Origin: Candidatus Woesearchaeota archaeon
GTDB lineage: Archaea; Nanobdellota; Nanobdellia; Woesearchaeales; JACPBV01
Assembly: GCA_019323195.1 (NCBI GenBank)
Contig: JAHWHQ010000036.1
Span: 7,641-71,640 of the forward strand
Direction of reading: 5' to 3'
Length of the DNA stretch: 64,000 nt
Of this stretch, positions 18,001 to 25,300 are shown piece after piece. Within the stretch, counting starts at the first letter, position 1, and each line of letters starts with the position of its first letter. A program made the position numbers and the translations under genes. The notes below the pieces were generated by a model. That model was not told the DNA's origin. It ran no database searches and worked only from the letters and a program-made list of their open reading frames with translations.

Positions 18001-20332
18001 GACCGAGACCTGCGACGGGCTGGATAATGACTGTGACTCAACAACAGCGGACGGCTCTGATGAATCCTGGTTTGGTGCTGCCTGTGACGGCACAGACGCA
18101 GATCAATGCGCTGACGGATTCTATGTATGCACTGCAGAGGTAAAGGCATGTACAGACGATGCTGCCAATAGGATTGAGGTATGTGACGGCGATGATAATG
18201 ACTGTGATGGTTTAACGGACGAAAATGTTCTGACTACATACTATCAGGATGCAGATGGAGATGGCTATGGAAAATATTCCAGCACAAAACAGGATTGTAC
18301 ACCACCTGTAGGTTATGTCGCTTCTAAGCCCGATGGTTATGACTGTGATGACACCAAGCCAGGTATTCATCCAGGAGCCACTGAAACCTGTGATGGCCTA
18401 GATAATAATTGCGTGGATGGAACGGATGAAGGGTGTGATTGTGTAACCGGAGCCACGCGAGACTGCGGGGCAAGCAATACAGCACCATGTAAATATGGCA
18501 AAGAAACCTGTGTAAATGGCGCGTGGAGCGGCAGCTGCATCGGCAATATAGACCCCGCCACTGAAATCTGCGATGGTGTGGATAATGACTGTGACGGCTC
18601 AACAGACGAAACATATTCAAACTGCCCTGCCGCTTATATTGATGCTCCTAATTGTAAGTCCTATGCAGCCAGCACCTGTAGTAGCGGGAGCTGCACTGCT
18701 CAAGCAGCTTCTGATGCTCCTGATAACACCATATGTGAAGTTAGCACAGGCAGGGTCTGCAAAGGGGGCACTTGTTGTGTTGCTAATCTGGGCCAGCCAT
18801 GCTTAAATGGTTATGGCAGTTCCTGCGTTAATCCAGGGACTATACAATGCGACGGAAGCTGCACAGGCTGGACTTTTAAGGATAAAGGTACCTCTTGTGG
18901 CGGTTATCTCCACCAGTGTAATGGTGCTGGAAGTTGTTGTACAGGCCCTGAGTTAAATGTAGATTGCATCTCTACTTGCGGGAACGGCGTCTGTGATTCT
19001 ACAGAATCCTGCAATAAATGCCCTGAAGATTGCCCTATTGCAGCATTTTCTGCCAGCGGAACAGGATGCGCAGCATGCCCCTTAGGATCCTATGCTGGGG
19101 AGGGAGGCGTCACATACTGCAAGACTCCGATTGACTCCTGCCTAACTGCCTCATTTAGGTATCGTTGTACTGGTTGCGCAGGATCAGCCTGTTGTACCTG
19201 GGTTAAAGCAAGCTGTTTTGTTCCTTACTCTGAAGGCGTCCCCTGCCGAAGTTATACCGAGGATCTTATGTGGAAGATTTCCAGCGACCCATCTATAATT
19301 AACGGTCTTTCATGCGCCCCTACCTGCCCACAGCTCCTTATCAAATCAGAAGATGGAACCCTAACTTACCAAAACAATATCATTAAGGGAAATATCCTGC
19401 CAAACCTGGAAACACTAAGGTTTGATAAATTCAGGCAAAGGATTCAGCCTGGCGACAAGATTGTAATACACGAGGCCGGTGCAGGGGATGTTACTTACCT
19501 GAACTCTCTTGAGTTGGTGGGCTATAAGAGCTTAGAGGGAAAGACAGAGGTCCTTCTTGACCAGAGCTTCAACCCTGTAGGGTTTAATCAAGGGGATTTA
19601 GTGTCCACCCTCCCTGAAACTGAGATACAGGATTACCTTGAATACAACGAGATAAATCTTGATGGGGAAGAGGCATACCTTTACCTGACAGGAGGGATAA
19701 CATCCCAATGGACCACCAATCTGCGCGAGGTCGTAATGAAGAAGCTTGCGCACCCTAAACTGTATGAGCTGGCTCCGGGATTTGTGGATCTTGTAGGGAC
19801 AAACCTTTCCTTCTATGCCAATATTGTTGTGGAGGTGGAGAAAAATGGTGTCTGGCAGAGATTAAACATGCCTAAGGTTTTGATCATGGAGAATCATGAA
19901 ACAGCTGTTGTAAGATTACCTGCAGGGGCATCCAGAGTGCGGACCCGAACAATTTTGGGGATGTACCAGTTCGACAGGTTTGCATTGCTTCCGGTTTCAG
20001 ATGCAGACCCTGATATAGAACAAAAAACATTCACATTAAAGGATAATGCCCAATTAGCAGAGACTGACGGCCTATACAGCGAAATTGAGAAGGACCCGCT
20101 TGAGATTGACCTTGCTGATTTTAATGATGCGGAAGAGATACAGAACTACGACAATTTTTACCTTAAGACAAGCGGATATTACCTTTACGGGAAACGGGCA
20201 ATGGAAGATATGGAGAGCACACTTATGGATGATTTAGTTCTGGCCTATAGGCTGAATAAGATTAAAAAATGGCTCAGTTCCCCTGAAGAATATATGGAAG
20301 AGATAATGGATTTTGCAGGAATGAAGTCGTGA
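12026..20332 (+). CDS. Giant secreted Cys-rich modular surface protein (2768 aa)
   Basis: A Sec signal peptide is at residues 1-22 (KKIFVFLVMAVFLASLVRS). Modules in order: three repeats of about 52 residues with pattern C..YSD.GQID...GV.FD....ISF.G.V...D.IDLK (33-192). Next, a disintegrin-like segment (about 192-340: GLCCDNCQF, then C(D)KPEVCDGATPGCP and CDLPEKCDGLTKYCP, with another copy near 725-770). Next, six copies of a Cys module containing ACC...DCVYDG.CY and CCGDD.GE (about 360-1160). Next, a less Cys-rich region (1190-1480), a PKD domain (about 1490-1555, YSWTFGDAGTGSGEAPTHAY) and seven MopE-type E(V/T)CDG.DNDCDG..DE putative metal-binding repeats (about 1770-2195). A Cys-rich tail and a non-Cys C-terminal region (2430-2768) follow. 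No C-terminal membrane anchor is seen. Likely an extracellular adhesin or structural envelope protein; its binding partner is unknown. Confidence 0.85.
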   Translation: MVNKKIFVFLVMAVFLASLVRSIVLLPENPLYGCKLDVQYSDGGQIDTNPTQPWSGGVRFDGSSKRISFVGYVNGDDAIDLKVTCSDPGLQSCILRARDADSVIWKSGRFDGTPVRISFTGPVGSGDAIEVKIYCPSPGVRNNCKLYGRYSDLGQIDSKSWGDGVKFDNSPLEISFTGVVSNDDDIDLKIECDCPCPFGLCCDNCQFRDAGEVCGNVPSDCLSKTGADYCCDKPEVCDGATPGCPPDNDVQDSNYVCRNPKACTEPECCDLPEKCDGLTKYCPTEDKVKDEGVLCKTDTRACYDDGYCDGEFPVCLPNPAPKDTPCTTDDGKSGYCDLDGNCNAGCSSDQTSLSRKSSMTGSSDTNDIPQDLNDQACCDSAEMCVYAGACYLGTSDRSYYLNALGINDVICRSNTWHDCDYKEDYCTGWGVCSIGIGRWIKNGEEQTIGEYNTAYPNPTEKCCGDDAGEKYVSRNVVGSDSDIPADADDVACCSSSTDCVYDGKCYDAGSTDPGSYCKGQKWNGGDDLPEACPLLGGTWDAAMAAGSQCCGDDEGETPKSREGDYADLNDEACCGSDECVLSGGCKPYLATYDLSSYSVLDDSADLEVCMSSGWKDPDFSQEACQAVNNKRTDGGGNLIPTLWMAGGECGYGTGQCDDAPNSPNKMNFCCGDDPWELFNPARSGTKCFIHPDYGCSHDGVDYIYKPMVNGKYTDDDCCKGTCPEGGCCDKNCNYLPDTHICREAASECDVAEKCTGTSPDCPDNAFEPIGTEPPCGKCDGAGNCGECLPTEFNNHRESIKPAIPIDDKYPYFPTLTTDKACCSEIDDCVYDGKCYASNSGRPEGSPPVDIMGAVCYIPESQKCPTCIRGGTWYDCDNDQSFCTNNEWGCSLNWVASGEAGVGEYGAEGTMECCGDDFDTDGNPQEFFKVIKLGSDSTLSVSGTDKACCNSGNDCVENYECYDPGRLHKGGKDYCNATGGWEGGDNSEAACTAITKAAGRWDIDFESSVAATGPCCGDDDATERFVTCDIDDFCSDTAKTACCDNTHDCVFDGVCHPAYDASNPKPESFLDMKNGLPLWDTSSDMEVCIDDPVAGRLGWKDPDDYDGACSAVNNRPNPTRWMSGADTSCGLEREGRVCDDSPSGLNTADFCCGDDEGEVFREEEGFENACLVKGGCYFEGQHFLDGEYSGDNYCQNGEVIQRTKLIALQLLDIANKESPSHYTLFCDSYENALNYYSYDLNPPYSTSAFPYTDKINNVCLLRLKDQVIFGTSLDDPIDEGAYPFINVLKDIKSNLDCSSVQGVGDWQFHSCNTLKVWYNDKIQSVIYSNKDLNLGNLDFDEKFLLFLKNPFQNIFDSIISLFGESKVDPEDYGFLKDSKKFSRIYLDRTGVKSIKGVIEDDAEAGEYLSIAYNCYTDDICETVEAAQERFGAKGIFGGDEISCSYKPDISTYYVASRSPTRLDMWPQLTAGLRTKNVKLPTGLTITPRIKAPEKAIKGYPVEFQADVEGACISPPYTYSWTFGDAGTGSGEAPTHAYTATGSYIVGLTVEEQKDASNHGSGTHSLEVIDIKDCEIRDKSVGCDAGALEQCIMSLSAGADATADEACDSVSPYELCCQNIFQVDTAPGGCGEAGLISLSQTFNGRADGYNQGTFANDICIRSAVEGMKASCRPVLKGDTFNNLGGEVCVLSLSAFKGGVISGCDPNAEVNIYCRIIDEAVNVENCENGENDDGSGLDDCENAAYCPTGTFCNAEHTQRCTKDASDNRLCECIDNDGDGYGACAGADCNDPATCDCNDGDPSIHPGAAETCDNVDEDCDKLVDEGVTKQEACSVGCPGNKCTFTCSAGAWTEDLSNAYNGATLEVCDALDNDCDGEINEGVTRMVFCGDYGVCKLQSHTQTCNIAGEWVPATCDTTTIPNYNTNDDCSDTLDNDCDNSVNEDGLETFYKDGDSDGYGLQTDLQEACAGSLPAGYVASKPDGYDCNDGDWRINPGKTETCDGLDNDCDSTTADGSDESWFGAACDGTDADQCADGFYVCTAEVKACTDDAANRIEVCDGDDNDCDGLTDENVLTTYYQDADGDGYGKYSSTKQDCTPPVGYVASKPDGYDCDDTKPGIHPGATETCDGLDNNCVDGTDEGCDCVTGATRDCGASNTAPCKYGKETCVNGAWSGSCIGNIDPATEICDGVDNDCDGSTDETYSNCPAAYIDAPNCKSYAASTCSSGSCTAQAASDAPDNTICEVSTGRVCKGGTCCVANLGQPCLNGYGSSCVNPGTIQCDGSCTGWTFKDKGTSCGGYLHQCNGAGSCCTGPELNVDCISTCGNGVCDSTESCNKCPEDCPIAAFSASGTGCAACPLGSYAGEGGVTYCKTPIDSCLTASFRYRCTGCAGSACCTWVKASCFVPYSEGVPCRSYTEDLMWKISSDPSIINGLSCAPTCPQLLIKSEDGTLTYQNNIIKGNILPNLETLRFDKFRQRIQPGDKIVIHEAGAGDVTYLNSLELVGYKSLEGKTEVLLDQSFNPVGFNQGDLVSTLPETEIQDYLEYNEINLDGEEAYLYLTGGITSQWTTNLREVVMKKLAHPKLYELAPGFVDLVGTNLSFYANIVVEVEKNGVWQRLNMPKVLIMENHETAVVRLPAGASRVRTRTILGMYQFDRFALLPVSDADPDIEQKTFTLKDNAQLAETDGLYSEIEKDPLEIDLADFNDAEEIQNYDNFYLKTSGYYLYGKRAMEDMESTLMDDLVLAYRLNKIKKWLSSPEEYMEEIMDFAGMKS

Positions 20333-20491
20333 TGCTGAAATATTTAAACACATTGATGTTTTTATTGAAAATCCCTAATGGGATTTTTAATCCCTTAAAG
20401 GCAAACGACCTTAACTTTAGTGAAGTGATTTCCTTAAGCACGAACCATCACTGAGCCGGATAAAGAACCTTTGCAATAAAAACCTTTGGAA
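20333..20491 (+). promoter_or_regulatory. Intergenic leader with TATA box and hairpins
   Basis: A TATA-like GAAATATTTAAAC at 20336-20348 predicts transcription from about 20370. The predicted leader begins at a perfect hairpin (AAAATCCC-TAAT-GGGATTTT, 20368-20387). A second inverted pair, AGTGAT...ATCACT, spans about 20425-20452. A leader of about 120 nt is unusual in a window dominated by leaderless promoters. The hairpin could instead terminate the transcript of the upstream giant gene. Confidence 0.4.
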
Positions 20492-21964
20492 ATGAAAAAA
20501 GCCCAGATAACAGTCTTCATAGTCCTAGGGGTAGTGGTTATGGTAATAGCCGGGATGGTGTTCTTTATCAACAGCAGGACATCAGAGGCAGGCCTTGAGA
20601 ACAGGGTCAATAAGATCTATACGGATTTTCTTGGCAGTACAGGCATCAAGGGATATGTCACCAACTGCCTTGAGAGGTCTACAAAGGAGGCTGTAAGGCT
20701 GGCAGCGCTGCAGGGAGGGAAGATATATGATTACCAGGCTGGGGGGGGCTATAGCCTTCCTTCTGTTAACCAGCATGAGAAGATAATGCCTTTTGAGGTT
20801 GATGGGGTTGTGTATAATGTGAGCTATGGTATAAGGGCCCCTAACAGGCTGTTAAGCATCTACCCTAAGTATAATTATTACCCTTATCCAGGCATGCTGG
20901 TCAATAATCCCCAAGCCCAGAAAGCACCTAAGAATGCATACAGTTCTGTTTTTGCACTTCTGGAAAATGATATCCATAACAGGTATTCATTAACCAGCCT
21001 GTGCAACTATTACGGCCCTAATACCTATGACCTCTCGCCGGATGCAGCCTATACCTGCGAGACAACTACCCTGACAAACATCTCTTTCCAGCAGTACCTC
21101 TCTGCCTTTATATTCAACATGACAAAGGAATGCGTCAACTTCCCGCAGTTCAGGTCGCAGACAAAATATAACATCTCTGATGAAAATATAAAGGGTTTTG
21201 TCCTGATAGGCAATGATGATATCTTTGTCAACATAAGGTACCCTATAACTATATCGATAAAGAACTATCCGCCTGTAACAAAGTTCCTGGAGTTTACATA
21301 CCGGCCTAAGATAAGGCTGAAGAAGATGCATGAGCTGGCAGTGCACCTTATAGGGTACAGGCCGGTAGGTGAGAAGGTCAGGGCAGAGGCGGATAATATA
21401 TTCTTTAATATAACCAAGAACGACTCTAATGACTGCTTCGGGGATGATGATATTGGAAGCCAGCCATGCATACTCAAGGGGATGAATGTAACTAAGGTAA
21501 GGGATTACTGCCTTGGAAATGCGCTTTGCGATGAGCAGCTTCCAGGCATGCCTGAGCATTACATGTATACAGATATAATAAACATAACAGACAGGAACTC
21601 CTCAATAGACGGCAGGCCATTAACACTTCTTTTTGCGGTAGAGAACAGGGATCCTGCCCTGAATAATACCAACCCAGACCTGTCTGACCCTTCTTTTGAC
21701 CCCTCTATGGGAAAAATAGTTGTTAAGAAGGACGATACTATCACTTTTTTTGCGCTTGACCCTGATGAGGATAATGCGGTCTGTAAGCTAGGGGATGATG
21801 AGGATTATTCACCTGATGATATTTCTCTTGGTGATTTTACAGATAATGGGGAGTGCGGGTTCAAGGCAAACAAGATCGGCACTTATAGGGGGATAATAAA
21901 CGTTTCAGACGATGAAGGGCTTTATGATTATCAGTATCTGGAGATTACTGTTAATTCTCCTTAG
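20492..21964 (+). CDS. Pilin-like membrane-anchored surface protein
   Basis: 490 residues from ATG 20492; an in-frame TTG at 20486 is a weaker start. The N-terminus MKKAQITVFIVLGVVVMVIAGMVF has a short positive head and a hydrophobic stretch typical of archaeal class III (prepilin-like) signal or anchor segments. The large exterior part carries several N-x-S/T sequons and a few Cys. Its C-terminal 120 residues (DPSMGKIVVKKDDTITFFALDPDED...GTYRGIINVSDDEG) resemble a cadherin/Ig-type beta domain. It has a distant small relative at 40010. It follows the giant protein and probably belongs to the same surface assembly; function unknown. Confidence 0.7.
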   Translation: MKKAQITVFIVLGVVVMVIAGMVFFINSRTSEAGLENRVNKIYTDFLGSTGIKGYVTNCLERSTKEAVRLAALQGGKIYDYQAGGGYSLPSVNQHEKIMPFEVDGVVYNVSYGIRAPNRLLSIYPKYNYYPYPGMLVNNPQAQKAPKNAYSSVFALLENDIHNRYSLTSLCNYYGPNTYDLSPDAAYTCETTTLTNISFQQYLSAFIFNMTKECVNFPQFRSQTKYNISDENIKGFVLIGNDDIFVNIRYPITISIKNYPPVTKFLEFTYRPKIRLKKMHELAVHLIGYRPVGEKVRAEADNIFFNITKNDSNDCFGDDDIGSQPCILKGMNVTKVRDYCLGNALCDEQLPGMPEHYMYTDIINITDRNSSIDGRPLTLLFAVENRDPALNNTNPDLSDPSFDPSMGKIVVKKDDTITFFALDPDEDNAVCKLGDDEDYSPDDISLGDFTDNGECGFKANKIGTYRGIINVSDDEGLYDYQYLEITVNSP

Positions 21965-22041
21965 TATTTTAATTGCTCAAGAAGGCGTTTGATTATTCTT
22001 GATTGTTGACATTTAGAAATTGCCCCAAAACCAAAAATCTT

Positions 22042-22087
22042 AAATACATACTTAATATGTATTTATCTTATTATTTCATACTAAGTA
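22042..22087. promoter_or_regulatory. Operator-like palindrome and shared 11-mer upstream of the second RHH gene
   Basis: AAATACATA-CTTAA-TATGTATTT (22042-22064) is a near-perfect palindrome. Next to it CATACTAAGTA (22077-22087) repeats exactly 11 bases of the operator at 11761-11771 in the first locus. Both loci may therefore answer to the same or related RHH protein. Confidence 0.5.
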
Positions 22088-22118
22088 ATCCTTATTGCTG
22101 GTGACCTTTAAAATCGTA

Positions 22119-22130
22119 ACTTTTAAATAT
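22119..22130 (+). promoter_or_regulatory. TATA box of the second surface operon
   Basis: ACTTTTAAATAT centred near 22126 predicts a transcription start near 22153 and a leader of about 70 nt before GTG 22224. The leader contains CAATAGTAATC (22166-22176), the exact reverse complement of 22241-22251 inside the RHH gene. Confidence 0.4.
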
Positions 22131-22223
22131 TACTTACTAAATAATACAACATAATCTAGGGTATGCAATAGTAATCACCACAAGGGCTAAGATCGTTTTG
22201 GGGAAAATGTAAGAGGAGAGAGA

Positions 22224-22364
22224 GTGAAAGAGAGGATTACGATTACTATTGATAAGGAACTTCTTAATTGGTTAGATAAGAAAATAGATGAAAAGGTTTT
22301 TGCAAACAGGTCTCACGGCCTAGAGTTTCTTATAAAACGGAGGATGGAGGGGGAGAATGAATAA
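22224..22364 (+). CDS. Second small ribbon-helix-helix (RHH) protein
   Basis: 46 residues: VKERITITIDKELLNWLDKK..., ending KRRMEGENE. The strand ERITITID and the helices ELLNWLDKKIDEK and NRSHGLEFLIKRRM match the CopG-type RHH fold, including the NRSxGLE-like turn before helix 2. The start is GTG, preceded by a good Shine-Dalgarno (GAGGAG at 22213-22218). The stop overlaps the ATG (22357) of the 2012-residue protein by 8 nt, and that ATG also has a strong Shine-Dalgarno (GGAGGGGGAG). Translational coupling and local control of the surface operon are likely. Confidence 0.78.
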   Translation: MKERITITIDKELLNWLDKKIDEKVFANRSHGLEFLIKRRMEGENE

Positions 22365-25300
22365 GGCAGCCAGATACAGCCTTGTTCTTGTTGTTATAGT
22401 ATTGATGGCTATGCTGAGCTTTAAGCTTGCTTTGGCAGATGAGGGATGCTGTTATGCTAAGGCAACCCATCAATGCACTTATTCCATTAAAGGAACCCCC
22501 CAGGAGACAACAGAAACTGCATGTTTAGTGAGCTCTAATAATATCTGGGATGATGACCCTACATGCGCAGGCATACCTGAATGCGAGATGGGATGCTGCT
22601 GCCAATCAAACCAGCCGCTTTATACGATAAGGGGGGAGTGCGATGTAAGGAAGCTGGAATGGGTCAAGACAAATGAGGAAGGGTGTAATTATCATTGCAT
22701 AAGCGGAATACCAGCTTGCAAGCCAAACTGCGAGGTCAATGGTGGCGAGTGTGTAGGGGTAGGAGGCAAGCTTGCTGCTGCCGGGAAGAGATACTGCGGG
22801 GCAGACGGCAGCTTGTATGACAACTGGGCAGATTGCCTGCAATGCATGGAGGAAGCCTCTCTCCCTGAATGCGGGCTAGATGCCGCGATAACAGTAAAAT
22901 GCACCTATGATGATATTATATATCCTCCTGAGAATGGGGGTTATCTATGCTTAAATGGAGTATATGTTCCTGGCGATAAAAGTGCCTGTGTTGGTGATTG
23001 TTCTACAGGCGGAACGATGATAACGGCAGACTGCTTTTGCGGAGGTGTCAAGAAGTCAGACGGCTATTGCTGCGTGGATGGGATGCATTATCCTACACAG
23101 GCAGGATGGAAAGCGTGCAATGATGCTGCAGGAAGCACCTGTGAAGGGGTTGGCTTTGTGTGCTCGGATGCCTGCGATACAGCCGAAGACAGAAATGCTG
23201 CTTTTGATTATGGCAGCTGTACAGATGCAACAAAATGCTGCCCCACTGACCTTCCTTACTGCTGCGAGAAAGAGGCTGTCTCTTATGCATACTGCTGCGA
23301 CCAGTATGAGGAATGCACCGGAACTGACCTATATAATGAGCCCGAATCTGACCCTTATAGGTATATCTATAAGTCCTGCAATGCAGGTGACCTGTCAAAA
23401 AAGCCATGCACTGCAGAATGCAAGAGGTTAGAATGCTCGCAGGGAAACTGGAGGATAAACAGCGGGGCTAATACACATCCAACACTTACACACTGTTACT
23501 GTGACGGAAGCCCAAGGGACATATCCTTTGACGGGGGATATTGCTGCGCAGACGGCGGAGATGGAAAATATCAGACCACTCCGTGCATCATTGAGACAGG
23601 AGACGTATTAGGCTATGTTTATAATCTGCTTGATAATGCCCGGATAGCAGATGCAGATATAAATGCCTATAGGTTCGGGACGAAAATAGGCTATACTGTC
23701 ACCAACAATAATGGGGAATATACACTTTCAAACATGCCTTATGGCGGGTATAAGATATATGCTTCAAAAGATGGCTTTAAGGCAAATAGTATAGATGTTG
23801 ACCTTATTGCCCCCCAGCTGCAAAACAAGAACATAGGCTTAATACCTTATACTGAGGGACCGTGCGATTCCTGCAGCCCGCCAGCACCCGTCATCACCGC
23901 AGAGCCTGTAAGGGGGAAGGAGGGAATAGAGCTTTCATGGAACATACCTGAGGATACTTCTTTTTGCAGTTCTTCTTTGACTGACAGCTTTGTTATAGAA
24001 AAGAAAGAGGCTGCAAAGAAATTGGCAGAGATGAGGACTGACCAGGCCATTTTAATTGATAATGATGTTTCATGGGATACCACTTATACCTATTCAACAA
24101 CTGCGCATTATACGACCAATGCCATAAGCACATCTCAAGATTCCTTTCCAGTATCCCCTGGAAGCGCATTTTGCGAGGGCATATACAGCGATGATATGGA
24201 GTTCTGCCTTTCAGACGGCTTTATACAGGCAGACACCAATAATTACAGGTACAGGTGCGACCATAACAATAATCTTGTTAATGTCTATCTCAGTTCACCA
24301 TCTTCGCAGATGGGGCCGAGCTGCACTGATGAGGGCAAGGATGTTTGCGTCGGGCCCGATACAACAGGGGAGACAGAATGCATAGAACAGCCAGACTGCA
24401 GGGAGATGGGGGATTTTAAGCCGTTCGGGCTGTATTATGATGAAGACAGCTGCCTTGACAACGGGGACAGCTGGTGCTATTATGATTCCTCCACTACAAT
24501 AATAGACAAGTGCGACAACTGCAGGGCAAAGAGCTGCTATGATTATAAGAGCAAGGAGGCATGCGAAGCTGATAACTGCAGGGCAGGGGGGCTTTATATT
24601 GACAGGGAGACAGGGGCCAACAATGGATGCAAATGGATACATACATGGGAGGAGTATGGGAAGGGGATATGCTATGACCCTGACTTCAACGGCCAGGAAT
24701 GCGGCTTATGCAGCAATGAGGGAGACCTTTTCTTCAATACCGGCTGTACACAAACAATATGCTCGGCTTTAGGAAAATGCTATTCCAGCTCAGATGGATG
24801 CATGGAATGCGCGGAAGGGACAGCATGTGAAGATTATGAGAATGAAGAGGCGTGTGTTGGCATAGTCGGTAATGAACAGGAGATTGATTTTGTGAACAAT
24901 GCTGGCTGCGGCATTAATAATATACCTCTTGAAATACAGCCCAGCAATGATGCCTGCGGACTTGGGGTGTGCAAGTGGGACAGCACAATGAAAAGCTGTT
25001 ACAAGGATGCGGATGATGATCTTGTTGAAGACTGCGGTGAAGGAGAGGTAATCTGCATGAAGGATTCAAAACCTCCTGTGACAAGCCCGGAGATGAGCAT
25101 ACCTAACATTGGGCTTTCAGGACATCATATACAGTTTATTGTGCCATATCAGGGGTGGTCTTATGCAGAAAAATTCTATTATTGTGTGGATGCATCCAAT
25201 ACGTGCTGCCCTACTTCTGAGAAAAACCTTGACTGTGTTGTTAATACAGGGAAGTGTACGGTTATAGGTGGGGTAAACCCTGTGGAAGACCTGGCAGATT

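Noticed and set aside
12238..18806. Numerous frames of 60-160 codons on both strands within the 2768-residue gene
   Set aside because: Cys- and Asp-rich codons on the coding strand leave long open frames in other phases; none has a recognisable domain.
20990..21559. 189-residue minus-strand frame opposite the pilin-like gene
   Set aside because: Its product is unlike any family and the sense strand encodes a coherent secreted protein with sequons and a beta domain.
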